Below, one piece after another: positions 17,398 through 26,346 of a DNA stretch of 64,000 nucleotides. Within the stretch, counting starts at the first letter, position 1. Each line of letters starts with the position of its first letter. The DNA lies in NCBI RefSeq assembly GCF_003350535.1, contig NZ_QQBB01000003.1, positions 476,915 to 540,914 of the forward strand, in the 5' to 3' direction. The notes under the pieces were generated by a model, which searched no databases, was not told the origin of the DNA, and saw only the letters and a program-made list of their open reading frames with translations. Source of the DNA: Microvirga subterranea. Its GTDB lineage: Bacteria; Pseudomonadota; Alphaproteobacteria; Rhizobiales; Beijerinckiaceae. A program made the translations under genes and the position numbers.

Positions 17398-18423
17398 ATG
17401 ACACAGGCTCTGCTCGAAATGATCCCGGTGGCCTCCCTCGCCCGCCCGCGCATCGGCTTTCTCGGCGTCGGCTGGATCGGCCGCCACCGCATGGAGGCGA
17501 TGCTGAAGACCGGCCTGATCGAGGCCGCAGCCATCGCCGATCCGTCGGCGGACATGGCCGCCGAGGCCGGCCGCCTCGCCCCGGATGCACAGGTCGTCGG
17601 GTCCCTCGACGATCTGCTCGACCTCGGCCTCGACGGGGTCGTGATCGCCACGCCCAGCGCCATGCACGCCGAGCAGTCGATCAAGGCCCTGGAGCGCGGC
17701 GTCGCCGTGTTCTGCCAGAAGCCGCTCGGGCGTGACGCGATCGAGGCGCGGGCCGTCGTGGACGCCGCCCGCCGGGCGAACCTGCTCCTCGACGTGGACC
17801 TCTCGTACCGCTTCACGGAAGGAATGCAGCGCATCCGCGAGATCGTGCGCTCGGGGGAACTCGGGAAGATCTACGCGGTCGATCTCGTCTTCCACAACGC
17901 CTACGGGCCGGACAAGCCGTGGTTCTACGATCCCGCGCTTTCGGGAGGCGGCTGCGTGATGGATCTCGGCGTCCACCTCGTGGACCTCGCCCTCTGGACC
18001 CTCGACTATCCGGCGGTGACGAACGTGGCGGGCAAGCTCTTCGCCGGCGGCGAGCCCTTGCGCGGACGCCCCGACCGGGTCGAGGACTACGCCCTCGCGA
18101 CGGTTGAGCTGGAGACCGGGACGGCCGTGCAGCTCGCCTGCTCCTGGCGCCTCCAGGCCGGATGCGACGCCATGATCTCGGCCGCCTTCTACGGCACCGA
18201 AGGCGGCGCAGCCTTACGCAACGTGAACGGCTCGTTCTACGATTTCGTGGCCGAGCGTTATCGCGGTACCGCACGGGAGAACCTGTCGAACCCGCCCGAC
18301 GAATGGGGCGGCCGCGCCGCGGCCGACTGGGCGCGACGCCTAGCGGCGGGCCAACGCTTCGATCCGGCGGCGGAGCGTCTGGTCGATGTGGCGGGCGTCT
18401 TGGACCGAATTTACGGGCGCTAG
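17398..18423 (+). CDS. Gfo/Idh/MocA-family oxidoreductase
   Basis: A 341-residue NAD(P)-dependent dehydrogenase. The Rossmann motif is GFLGVGWIGRHRM (about 19-31). The family lysine is in VFCQKPLG (about 104-111), where EKP is usual, and the catalytic Asp-x-Gly-x-His signature is DLGVHLVDLALW (about 187-198). It starts one base after the MDR dehydrogenase stop (taagATG), so the pair is translationally coupled. Known relatives oxidise inositols and other sugars; the substrate here is not evident. Confidence 0.88.
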   Translation: MTQALLEMIPVASLARPRIGFLGVGWIGRHRMEAMLKTGLIEAAAIADPSADMAAEAGRLAPDAQVVGSLDDLLDLGLDGVVIATPSAMHAEQSIKALERGVAVFCQKPLGRDAIEARAVVDAARRANLLLDVDLSYRFTEGMQRIREIVRSGELGKIYAVDLVFHNAYGPDKPWFYDPALSGGGCVMDLGVHLVDLALWTLDYPAVTNVAGKLFAGGEPLRGRPDRVEDYALATVELETGTAVQLACSWRLQAGCDAMISAAFYGTEGGAALRNVNGSFYDFVAERYRGTARENLSNPPDEWGGRAAADWARRLAAGQRFDPAAERLVDVAGVLDRIYGR

Positions 18424-18487
18424 AAAAGGCAACTTATTGGTTGCATATCCGCTCCCAGTGTCATCTTATGGCGCCGGGAGGTGCTTC

Positions 18488-18946
18488 ATGTCCGATCGCA
18501 TCGAGAGAACTGTAGAATTGAGCGCACCGGTGGAGCGCGTCTGGCGCGCGCTCACCGACCATCATGAATTCGGCCGCTGGTTCCGGGTGGACCTCGACAG
18601 CCCCTTCACGGTCGGCCGCACTACGACCGGCCGCATGACCTATCCCGGCTATGAAGGGGTGAAATGGCAAGCGGTCGTCGAGACCATGGAGGCCCCGCGC
18701 CTCTTCGCGTTTCGGTGGCCCCACCCGGCCGATCCCTTTGCGGACGACCCGGATGCGCCCACCACCCTCGTGGAGTTCCGGCTGTCGCCCGGTCCCGGCG
18801 GCACCCTGTTGACGATCGTTGAGTCGGGCTTCGAGGCGCTGCCTGGAGATCGCCGCGCCGAGGCCATGCGCGGCAACGAGGGCGGCTGGAAGGAGCAGGC
18901 GGGGAACATCAAGGCCCATGTCGAAGGCTCGCTTGCCCATTCCTGA
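18488..18946 (+). CDS. SRPBCC (AHSA1/START-like) domain protein
   Basis: A 152-residue protein of the AHSA1-like hydrophobic-ligand fold, recognised by IERTVELSAPVERVWRALTD, then FGRWFRVDLDSPF and a C-terminal GWKEQAGNIKAHVEG helix. The ATG at 18488 follows a GGGAGGTG ribosome site. It overlaps the following ArsR gene by 29 nt. Such pairs are common; the SRPBCC protein may bind a small ligand or act as a toxicant-response protein. Confidence 0.85.
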   Translation: MSDRIERTVELSAPVERVWRALTDHHEFGRWFRVDLDSPFTVGRTTTGRMTYPGYEGVKWQAVVETMEAPRLFAFRWPHPADPFADDPDAPTTLVEFRLSPGPGGTLLTIVESGFEALPGDRRAEAMRGNEGGWKEQAGNIKAHVEGSLAHS

Positions 18947-19280
18947 ACCGGAGCCGGCCCGGATCTTCGCTGCGCTCGGCGACCGGACGCGCCTGTCGCT
19001 TCTCACCCGTCTCAGCGACGGGCAGCCGCGCTCCATCGCTGCCTTGTCCGTCGACACGAATCTGACGCGCCAGGCCGTCACGAAGCACCTGCACGTGCTC
19101 GAGGAGGCCGGCATCGTCCGCAGCACACGCATTGGCCGCGAAAGCCGGTTCACCTATCGGCCCGAGCCGATCGCGGAGGCGAAGTCCTATCTGGATCGGG
19201 TCACCGCGCAGTGGGACGATGCGCTCCTCCGCTTGAAGCACTTCGTCGAGGACGATCCAGGCGGAGGCCGCTCGGCTTAG
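18918..19280 (+). CDS. ArsR-family helix-turn-helix regulator
   Basis: A 120-residue winged-HTH repressor. It has the dimerisation/DNA-binding core ARIFAALGDRTRLSLLTRLSDG, the recognition helix NLTRQAVTKHLHVLEEAGIV and the wing STRIGRESRFTY. No ArsR-type metal site (CxC) is visible, so it is not an obvious arsenic or metal sensor. The ATG lies inside the SRPBCC gene (29-nt overlap), which implies coupled translation and probable autoregulation of the pair. Confidence 0.9.
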   Translation: MSKARLPIPEPEPARIFAALGDRTRLSLLTRLSDGQPRSIAALSVDTNLTRQAVTKHLHVLEEAGIVRSTRIGRESRFTYRPEPIAEAKSYLDRVTAQWDDALLRLKHFVEDDPGGGRSA

Positions 19281-19361
19281 AGCCGCCTTCGAGTATCAAC
19301 GCACCGTCCGTGGCTGTCCGCACAAGGACGGCGCGGACTTCGACCCGAAAGGAAGTGTCTT

Positions 19362-20519
19362 TTGCGATCACGAACCCGATCAAGCCTTGCGGCTATTCTT
19401 CTCGCCTGCGCGACGGCGAGCGCATCCAGCGCGGATGCGGATCAGGATGCACGGGTGCGGCAGGTTGTCGACGAGGCAGTGACACCGGTCATGGCCGAAT
19501 ACGGCATCCCGGGCTTGGCCGTCGCCGTGACGGTCGACGGCAAGCGCCATTTCGTCGAGTACGGCGTCGCCTCGAAGGAATCCCGGGCGCCCGTCACGCG
19601 CAATACGCTCTTCGAGCTCGGATCGATCAGCAAGACCTTCACGGCGACCCTCGCGACCCTCGCCGCGATCGACGGCAAGCTGTCGCTGAACGGCAAGGTC
19701 AGCGCCTACATGCCGGAGCTGAAGGGCCGCGCCATGGACGATGTGCGCGTGCTGGACCTCGGCACGCACACGGCGGGCGGCTTCCCGCTTCAGCTGCCGG
19801 ATCACGTGAAGAACCAGAAGCAGCTCATCGCCTATTTCCGCGAATGGAAGCCCGAAATCCCGCCCGGCACGTCGCGCCGCTACGCCAATCCGAGCATCGG
19901 CCTGCTCGGCATGATCGCCGCGAAGGCCATGGGAGAGAGCTTCGAGACCGTGGCGACGCGCCTGTTCGGAGATCTCGGGCTGAAGCGGACCTATATCACC
20001 ATTCCGGCGTCGGAGATGACGTCCTATGCCTGGGGGTACAATCGCGCCGGAAAGCCCACGCGCGTCACGCCGGCCCTGCTCGCGACCGAGGCATACGGCG
20101 TCAAGTCCAACGCCGTGGACATGATCCGCTTCGTTGAGGTGAACATGGGCGTCGGCATTGCGCCGGAGAAGGTCGCGCGCGCCGTGAAAGCGACCCACAC
20201 GGGATATTACCGCTCCGGCGAGCTGATCCAGGACCTGATCTGGGAGCAGTATCCCTACCCGGTCGCGCTGGAGAAGGTCGTCGCCGGCAACGGAGTCGAC
20301 ATGATCATGAAGCCTACTGCCGCGACCGCGATCGATCCGCCGATGGCGCCGCGGGAGGACGTGATCCTGAACAAGACCGGATCGACGAGCGGCTTCGGGG
20401 CCTATGTGGCCTATATCCCCGAAAAGCGGCTCGGTATCGTCATGCTGGCGAACAAGCCGTATCCGAACGAGGCGCGGGTGAGAGCCGCATACCAGGTGTT
20501 GACGCGGCTGGCGGATTAG
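19362..20519 (+). CDS. Class C beta-lactamase (AmpC-like) / serine hydrolase
   Basis: A 385-residue periplasmic serine hydrolase with a signal peptide (about 1-23). All class C motifs are in place: SISK at 88-91 (nucleophile Ser88), YAN at 174-176 and KTG at 338-340. GAYVAYIPEKRLGIVMLANK near the end is typical AmpC. The frame starts at a TTG (19362) with AAAGGAAG just upstream. No ampR gene is adjacent. Activity against cephalosporins is plausible, but DD-peptidase or esterase relatives share these motifs. Confidence 0.85.
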   Translation: MRSRTRSSLAAILLACATASASSADADQDARVRQVVDEAVTPVMAEYGIPGLAVAVTVDGKRHFVEYGVASKESRAPVTRNTLFELGSISKTFTATLATLAAIDGKLSLNGKVSAYMPELKGRAMDDVRVLDLGTHTAGGFPLQLPDHVKNQKQLIAYFREWKPEIPPGTSRRYANPSIGLLGMIAAKAMGESFETVATRLFGDLGLKRTYITIPASEMTSYAWGYNRAGKPTRVTPALLATEAYGVKSNAVDMIRFVEVNMGVGIAPEKVARAVKATHTGYYRSGELIQDLIWEQYPYPVALEKVVAGNGVDMIMKPTAATAIDPPMAPREDVILNKTGSTSGFGAYVAYIPEKRLGIVMLANKPYPNEARVRAAYQVLTRLAD

Positions 20520-20525
20520 CGGGGC

Positions 20526-22118
20526 TCAGTGCCCCGCATCCGCCGGCGGAGCGGCCTTCGGCTTCTTGATGAAGGGCAGCGCGCAGATCAGCGCCAGGAA
20601 TAGCACCGTCAGGAGGACGAACACGTCCGAGAAGGACATGACCAGCGCCTCGCGACGGACCATGTTCGACATAGTCTTGAGCGCGGCCTGATGGGCGTCG
20701 GAGCCGAGGCTCTGGAAGCCCATCGTCATGGTGTTGAGCGTTTCGACCGCCGCCGAACGGCTCCAGGTCACGTTCTCGCGCAGGCGCTCGAGATGAAGGT
20801 CCCAGCGGTTGTTGAGGATCGTGTTGATCAGCGCGAGGCCGACCGCGCCGCCGAGGTTGCGGGTGAGGTTGTAGAGGCCCGACGCGTTCTTGATGCGCTC
20901 CGGCGGCAGCGTGCCGAGCGCGATGTTGTTGATCGGCACCATGCAGATCATCAGGCCGACGCCGCGGAAGACCTGGGGCATGAAGAGCTCCCAGAAGTCC
21001 CAGTCCTTCGTCAGGCCGGAGAACTGCCACGTGCCGAACGCGAAGCACGCGAAGCCGATCCCCATCATGACGCGCGGGTCCATCTTCCGCGACAGCACGC
21101 CGGCGACCGGCGCCATCAGGAACATGCAGGCGCCGGAGACGAACATGGTCTCGCCGATCTGCAGCGAGGAATAGCCCCGCACGCGTGCGAGATAGACCGG
21201 ATAGAGATAGGTCAGGCCGTAGAGGCCGATGCCCATGACGAAGCTGAAGGACGAGCCCGCCATGAAGTTACGGTCCGTGAACGCCCGCAGGTCCACGATC
21301 GGATGCTTGGCCGCGAAGGCGCGGTAGAAGAACAGGATGCCGGCGGCGACGCACATCACCGTCAGGACGAGCACCACCTCGTCCTGGAACCAGTCGTTGA
21401 TCGGCCCTTCCTCGAGCACGTATTCGAGGCTGCCGAGGAAAACCGCCATGAAGCCGAGTCCCGCCCAGTCGAACGTCTTGAACAGGTCCCAGTTCGGCTC
21501 GTCGAAATCGACCAGCAGATAGGTCGAGATCGTCACGAAGATTCCGGGCACGATGTTGACCAGGAACAGCCAGTGCCAGGAGAACATGTCGGTCAGATAG
21601 CCGCCGATGGTCGGGCCGACGGTGGGCGCGAGCGTCGCCACGAGGCCGATGAGCGGCGAAATCACGGGCCGTTTCTCCGGCGGAAAGACCGTGAAGGCCG
21701 AGGCAAAGACGGTCGGAATCATGCCGCCGCCGATGAAGCCCTGGAGCGCGCGCCAGACGATCATCTCCTCGATGGAGGACGACATGGCGCACATGAAGCT
21801 CATGAGCGTGAAGCCGGCCGCCGAGATCACGAACATCCAGCGGGTGGACAGCACGCGCGAGAGGGTGCCGGAGAGCGGGATCATGATCACTTCCGCGATC
21901 AGGTAGCTCGTCTGCACCCAGGAAATCTCGTCCGACGATGCGGACAGGCCGGCCTGGATCTCGGCGAGCGACGCCGAGACGATCTGGATGTCCAGGATCG
22001 CCATGAACATGCCGAAGACCATGCAGAAGAACGCGAAGGTCCGGCGCCGGTCGAGCGGCGCGGACTTCGGCTTCTGCACGGCGGCAGATCCGTTCTGGAT
22101 GGCGGCGGAGGCGGCCAT
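20526..22118 (-). CDS. Multidrug efflux MFS transporter, DHA2 family (EmrB-like)
   Basis: A 530-residue inner-membrane antiporter with about 14 hydrophobic helices. MFS/DHA2 features are FGMFMAILDIQIVSASLAEIQAGL near helix 1, WVQTSYLIAEVIMIPLSGTLSRVLSTR (motif A region) and GFIGGGMIPTVFASAF. It is paired with an HlyD/EmrA-type adaptor 24 nt upstream, so the two probably form a tripartite pump with an outer-membrane channel encoded elsewhere. Control is probably by the divergent TetR. Confidence 0.92.
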   Translation of the reverse strand: MAASAAIQNGSAAVQKPKSAPLDRRRTFAFFCMVFGMFMAILDIQIVSASLAEIQAGLSASSDEISWVQTSYLIAEVIMIPLSGTLSRVLSTRWMFVISAAGFTLMSFMCAMSSSIEEMIVWRALQGFIGGGMIPTVFASAFTVFPPEKRPVISPLIGLVATLAPTVGPTIGGYLTDMFSWHWLFLVNIVPGIFVTISTYLLVDFDEPNWDLFKTFDWAGLGFMAVFLGSLEYVLEEGPINDWFQDEVVLVLTVMCVAAGILFFYRAFAAKHPIVDLRAFTDRNFMAGSSFSFVMGIGLYGLTYLYPVYLARVRGYSSLQIGETMFVSGACMFLMAPVAGVLSRKMDPRVMMGIGFACFAFGTWQFSGLTKDWDFWELFMPQVFRGVGLMICMVPINNIALGTLPPERIKNASGLYNLTRNLGGAVGLALINTILNNRWDLHLERLRENVTWSRSAAVETLNTMTMGFQSLGSDAHQAALKTMSNMVRREALVMSFSDVFVLLTVLFLALICALPFIKKPKAAPPADAGH

Positions 22119-22142
22119 GACGGTGGCGTTCTTTCCCGGCCC

Positions 22143-23357
22143 TTAGCGCTGGGCCGTCTTCGTCGGCTCGTCGCCGGTGCGCGTGTCGACGTTCACCACG
22201 ACCGACAGGCCGGGGCGCAGGAGCTCCTTCTGGGCGACGTCCTGGTCGACCGCGACCCGCACTGGCACGCGCTGGACGATCTTGGTGAAGTTGCCGGTGG
22301 CGTTCTCCGGCGGCAGAAGGCTGAAGACGGAGCCGGACGCGGGCGAGACGCTCTCCACCGTGCCGACGATGTCGGTATCCGGGAAGGCATCGACCGCGAT
22401 GTGGACTTTCTGGCCGACATGCAGCGAGGCGAGCTGCGTCTCCTTGAAGTTCGCGTCCACGTGCACGCTGGTGAGCGGCACGAGGGCCGCCAAACGCGCG
22501 CCCGGCTGCACGAAAGTGCCGACCTCGACCGCCTTGTTGCCGATCACGCCATCGACCGGAGCGCGGATCTCCGTGAACGAGAGGTCGCGCTCCGCCTTGT
22601 CGACCGCGGTCTGAAGCTCGGCGGCGACGCGCCGGCCCTCGGTCTGCTGGGCGGAGAGAACCTCCACATTGGCCTTGGCGGCCGCGAGCGAGGCCTGCGC
22701 GCTCTTCACGTTCGCCTCGGCGCGGTCGCGCGCCGCCTTGGCGGTTTCGAGGGTCGCCCGGCTGGTGTAGTCGGAGCGGGAGAGCTGCTGCTGGCGCGCG
22801 TAATCGGCTGCGGCGCGCTCGGATTCGGCCTCGGCGGCGGCGATCTGGGCGTCCGCCTGCGTGACCTGGGTGCGGGCCGCCTCGATCTGCTTGCCGATGC
22901 GCTCGATGGCGCTCTGCTGGGTTGCGAGCTTGTCCTTCGCGGACTGGAGCGCCAGGCGGTAGTCGCCCTCGTCGATCTTGGCGATCAGGTCGCCGGCCTT
23001 GACGCTCTGGTTGTTCGAGACCGCGACCGAGGAGACGTAGCCCGACACCTTTGCGGACAGGATGGTGATGTCCGCCTGCACATAGGCGTCGTCCGTCGAC
23101 ACCATGAAGCGGCCGGTGTTCCACCAGTTCATGCCTTCATAGCCGCCGAACGCTAGCCCGCCCGCCAGGATCGTGAACAGGATCAGACGCTTGGCCAGCT
23201 TGCCCTTCGGCTTCGCCGTCGGAACAGGCGCGCTCGCAGCCACCGGCGCCGGAACCGCAGGAGACTGCTCGCCCGCCGGCTGTGCCGGCGCCCTGCTCTC
23301 CCGGACCGCCTCGGAACCGCTGCTGTCCGCCTGACCATACTCTTCGCGGTAAGCCAT
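22143..23357 (-). CDS. HlyD/EmrA-family membrane fusion protein
   Basis: A 404-residue periplasmic adaptor. A membrane anchor lies at about 58-78 (LAKRLILFTILAGGLAFGGY). Then come a lipoyl half (AKVSGYVSSVAVSNNQSVKAGDLI), a long coiled-coil hairpin (about 130-230, rich in Ala/Glu/Gln/Arg), the second lipoyl half (IRAPVDGVIGNKAVEVG) and a beta-barrel domain. The ATG at 23355-23357 has a GAGG ribosome site; an upstream in-frame TTG at 23396 is less likely. It is first in the operon before the EmrB-like gene. Confidence 0.92.
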   Translation of the reverse strand: MAYREEYGQADSSGSEAVRESRAPAQPAGEQSPAVPAPVAASAPVPTAKPKGKLAKRLILFTILAGGLAFGGYEGMNWWNTGRFMVSTDDAYVQADITILSAKVSGYVSSVAVSNNQSVKAGDLIAKIDEGDYRLALQSAKDKLATQQSAIERIGKQIEAARTQVTQADAQIAAAEAESERAAADYARQQQLSRSDYTSRATLETAKAARDRAEANVKSAQASLAAAKANVEVLSAQQTEGRRVAAELQTAVDKAERDLSFTEIRAPVDGVIGNKAVEVGTFVQPGARLAALVPLTSVHVDANFKETQLASLHVGQKVHIAVDAFPDTDIVGTVESVSPASGSVFSLLPPENATGNFTKIVQRVPVRVAVDQDVAQKELLRPGLSVVVNVDTRTGDEPTKTAQR

Positions 23358-23446
23358 CTGGAAAACCTCTGCCAGCGCAGCAAGGATCCCGGACAACTCC
23401 GTCCGTTCGCGTCCTTGCCGCTCTCGTCTAGAATGATTATGTAGCC

Positions 23447-23475
23447 TATATGATTTGACTGAACGGTTCGGTCAA
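23447..23475 (-). promoter_or_regulatory. Probable promoter of the EmrA/EmrB-like operon overlapping the TetR operator
   Basis: On the minus strand, TTGACC (23475-23470) lies 17 nt from CATATA (23452-23447), a reasonable -35/-10 pair facing the EmrA-like gene. The -35 and spacer coincide with the operator palindrome, so TetR binding would block RNA polymerase. Confidence 0.5.
23455..23475. promoter_or_regulatory. TetR operator palindrome
   Basis: A 21-bp palindrome with arms TTGACTGAAC and GTTCGGTCAA around a central G; nine of ten arm positions pair. It lies in the divergent region, 25 nt upstream of the TetR ATG. TetR-family operators of this size and form are usual, so autoregulation and control of the efflux operon are likely. 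Confidence 0.75.
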
Positions 23476-23499
23476 TGGCCCAGAGGTGACAAAACGCAC

Positions 23500-24168
23500 A
23501 TGAGCGACGTGAAGGATATCGCGCTCGACGACGGTTCGGTTCCAGCTGCGGCGGATTGCGGCGAGAACCTGAAGCGTCGCCAAATCCTCGAAGGCGCCCG
23601 CCAGGTTTTCCTGGCGCAGGGCTTCGACGGGGCGAGCATGGGCGAGATCGCCAAGGTCGCCGGCGTCTCGAAAGGCACCCTCTATGTCTATTTCGACAGC
23701 AAGGAGAAGCTGTTCGAGGCGCTCACCACCGAGGAGAAGCGCGGCCTGGCCGAGGTGCTGTTCAAGCTGGACGCGGACGAGCCCGACGTGCGCGCGGTCC
23801 TGACCAAGCTCGGCCGGACCTACCTTCGCTATTTCGGCAGACCGGAGCACATCTCCTCGATCCGCATGGTCATCGGCGCCGCCGAGAAGTTCCCGCGCCT
23901 CGGCCAAGCCTTCTTCGAGGCCGGCCCGTGCCAGGGCATCGCGCGGCTCAAGGCCTATTTCGACAGCCAAGTCCGGGCGGGGCGTCTCTCCATCGACGAC
24001 ACGGAGGTCGCCGCACAGCATTTCCTCGATCTCTGCGCCTCCGGCATCACCCGCCGCCTGCTTTTCTCCGTAGGCGAGATGCCGACCGAACCGGAAATCG
24101 AACGGAACGTCGAGGACGCCCTGCGGGTGTTCTTCGCGGCTTATGGGCCGAAGGCGAGCAACGGCTAA
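23500..24168 (+). CDS. TetR/AcrR-family transcriptional regulator
   Basis: A 222-residue repressor. The N-terminal HTH spans about 25-70 (ILEGARQVFLAQGFDGASMGEIAKVAGVSKGTLYVYFDSKEKLF), then an all-helical ligand-binding domain. The ATG at 23500 was chosen because the longer frame starts inside the operator palindrome. It is divergent from the EmrA/EmrB-like pump and probably represses it until a pump substrate binds. Its stop overlaps the stop of the convergent Crp/Fnr gene by a few bases. Confidence 0.92.
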   Translation: MSDVKDIALDDGSVPAAADCGENLKRRQILEGARQVFLAQGFDGASMGEIAKVAGVSKGTLYVYFDSKEKLFEALTTEEKRGLAEVLFKLDADEPDVRAVLTKLGRTYLRYFGRPEHISSIRMVIGAAEKFPRLGQAFFEAGPCQGIARLKAYFDSQVRAGRLSIDDTEVAAQHFLDLCASGITRRLLFSVGEMPTEPEIERNVEDALRVFFAAYGPKASNG

Positions 24169-24851
24169 GCGTCCTCTCGCATGGCGTCCGCCACCCGCGC
24201 CTGCAGCACGTCGGGCTTGCGCAGAATCAGGGCGCCCCGGGTGCGCTCGATGAGGCCCTCGTGGGACATCATGGAGAATTCCCGCGTCACCTGCTCGCGG
24301 CGGCAGCCGATGCGGGCCGCCATGATGTGGTGGAAGGGCGGCGGCGTAATGACTCGTTCCCCGGCCCGGTCGCCACGGGGGATCGAGAGCCGCAGCAGCT
24401 CGGAATACAGCCGGTGCCGGAGGTCGAGGACGGTCTGCTCGACGAAGCGGGCGTTCAGCTCGCGGATCCTTGACGCCATGAGGCAGAAGAGCCGGTCCGC
24501 CACCTCTTTGTTCGCGAACAGCAGCTCCCGGAACACGGGCGACGGCATCACGCAGGCCTCGCCGCGGGTGAGCGCCGTCACGTTGGCGGAACGCTTGATC
24601 CCGTCGAGGGCCGCGAGCTCCCCGAACAGCTCGCCCGGCTTCATCTCGTCCAGGATGACCTCCTTGCCGGAAGCGGTGCGCATGAGCACCCGAACCTCGC
24701 CGGACAGGAGGAAATACACATCCGTCGAGAGGTCATCGAAGTCGACCAGCGTCTCCTCGGGATCGAAGCGGCGCCAGTTCGCGCGCGCCTCAAAGGGCGC
24801 GAGATCGATGTTCAACCCCTTGAAGAGCAACACGCCGGCAAGCCGCGCCAT
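24165..24851 (-). CDS. Crp/Fnr-family transcriptional regulator
   Basis: A 228-residue regulator. The cNMP-binding-like beta-roll spans about 20-130 (VYFLLSGEVRVLM, PGELFGELAALDGIKRSANVTALT). A dimerisation helix and a C-terminal winged helix-turn-helix follow (HHIMAARIGCRREQVTREFSMMSHEGLIERTRGALIL, about 175-215). No Fnr-type N-terminal cysteine cluster is seen. The pocket has Glu and Arg in the expected places (GELAAL...RSANV), so cAMP or a related ligand is possible. The ATG at 24849 follows an upstream in-frame region of poor quality. Confidence 0.88.
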   Translation of the reverse strand: MARLAGVLLFKGLNIDLAPFEARANWRRFDPEETLVDFDDLSTDVYFLLSGEVRVLMRTASGKEVILDEMKPGELFGELAALDGIKRSANVTALTRGEACVMPSPVFRELLFANKEVADRLFCLMASRIRELNARFVEQTVLDLRHRLYSELLRLSIPRGDRAGERVITPPPFHHIMAARIGCRREQVTREFSMMSHEGLIERTRGALILRKPDVLQARVADAMREDA

Positions 24852-24993
24852 CCCTCGTCTCCATCGACGCCGCCACGGCCCTGGCGGCATAAAGCCAAGC
24901 TTTCTACCAATATAGTGTAGCGTGTGCGGAAAAAAGTTCCATCACCTTACGTAAGCTTATGCTTTTTTATCGTGGAAGGCCCCTACCCTTGCG

Positions 24994-26346
24994 TCAGGCC
25001 TTGACGATTCGCGGGTCGGAGAGCCCTGCTCTCGCGCAGGCATTGCGGGTGTCGACCACCACCGCCGCGTTCTCGACCACGAGCCGGTAGTCGACATTGT
25101 CGTGGTCGGTGGCGATGAGCACCGCATCATAGCGGGAGACCGCGGCCGCATCGAGCGCCACCGACCGGCGCCCCATCAGGTCCGCGTGCTTTCGGGTTCG
25201 CGGGATCTCGGGGATGTAGGGATCGTGATAATCCACCTCCGCGCCGCGGGCCTCGATCAGCTCCATGAGCTTCAGAGACGGGCTTTCGCGCATGTCGTCC
25301 ACGTTCTTCTTATAGGCGACCCCAAGCACCAGGACCCGCGAGCCGGTGAAGGCCCGGCCCGACCGGTCGACCGCCTCGGCGAGCTTGTCCACCACGTAAT
25401 AGGGCATGCGGGTGTTGATCTGCCCGGCGAGCTCGATGAACCGGGTCGCGATGTCGTATTCGCGAGCCTTCCAGGTCAGATAGAACGGATCGATGGGGAT
25501 GCAGTGGCCGCCGAGGCCCGGCCCCGGGTAGAACGGCATGAAGCCGAAGGGCTTCGTCTTCGCGGCGTCGATCACCTCCCAAACGTCGATTCCCATGGCC
25601 CCGTAGACCACCTTCAGCTCGTTCACGAGAGCGATGTTCACGGCCCGGAAGATGTTCTCGGTCAGTTTCACGGCCTCCGCGGTCGCGGTCGACGAGACCG
25701 GGACCGTCCTCACCACGAGCTGGCTGTAGAGCGCGTCGGCCAGGGCGAGGGCGTCGGGCCCGTCTCCGCCGACCACCTTCGGGATGACCGAGGTGCCGAA
25801 ATCCGGATTGCCCGGATCCTCGCGCTCGGGCGAGAAGGCCAGGAAGAAGTCGCGGCCGGATCTCAGCCCCGTCTCCTCGAAAATCGGCTTGAGGATCTCA
25901 TCGGTCGTGCCCGGGTAAGTGGTGGATTCCAGCACGACGATCTGCCCGGGCCGCAGGCGGGGCGCGATCGCGCGGGCGGTGTTCTCCACATAGGAGAGAT
26001 CGGGCTCCTGGTGCTTCGTGAGCGGCGTCGGTACGCAGATCAGGATCGCGTCGGGCTCTCCCAGCCGCGCGAAATCGGCCGTCGCATCGAACCTTCCCTC
26101 GCGGATTGCGTCGGAGACGAGGCTGTCCGGGATGTGCTTGATCAGGCTCTCGCCGCCGTTGAGCCGCTCGACCCGAGGGGCGTTGATGTCGAAGCCGAGC
26201 ACCCGGAAGCCGGCCCTTGCGGCGGTCAGCGCGAGGGGAACGCCCACATAGCCCAGGCCGATGATGCCGACGCGGATCTCGCGCGCCCGGATTTTCGCCA
26301 GCAATTCGGCGACATCCACGGTGTTCACTGCGCGGTCTGCACTCAT
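24994..26346 (-). CDS. Nucleotide-sugar dehydrogenase (UDP-GlcNAc/UDP-ManNAc 6-dehydrogenase-like)
   Basis: A 450-residue enzyme of the UDP-glucose/GDP-mannose dehydrogenase family, which oxidises the sugar C6 to a carboxylate with two NAD+. The Rossmann motif is IIGLGYVGVPLALTAARAGF (about 28-47). The catalytic cysteine is in GLGGHCIPIDPFYL (about 260) with lysine in AVKLTENIFRAVNIALVNEL. The C-terminal domain has GVAYKKNVDDMRESPS. The motifs fit the WbpA/TviB branch better than UDP-glucose dehydrogenase. It stands alone: no epimerase or glycosyltransferase is adjacent. Confidence 0.85.
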   Translation of the reverse strand: MSADRAVNTVDVAELLAKIRAREIRVGIIGLGYVGVPLALTAARAGFRVLGFDINAPRVERLNGGESLIKHIPDSLVSDAIREGRFDATADFARLGEPDAILICVPTPLTKHQEPDLSYVENTARAIAPRLRPGQIVVLESTTYPGTTDEILKPIFEETGLRSGRDFFLAFSPEREDPGNPDFGTSVIPKVVGGDGPDALALADALYSQLVVRTVPVSSTATAEAVKLTENIFRAVNIALVNELKVVYGAMGIDVWEVIDAAKTKPFGFMPFYPGPGLGGHCIPIDPFYLTWKAREYDIATRFIELAGQINTRMPYYVVDKLAEAVDRSGRAFTGSRVLVLGVAYKKNVDDMRESPSLKLMELIEARGAEVDYHDPYIPEIPRTRKHADLMGRRSVALDAAAVSRYDAVLIATDHDNVDYRLVVENAAVVVDTRNACARAGLSDPRIVKA

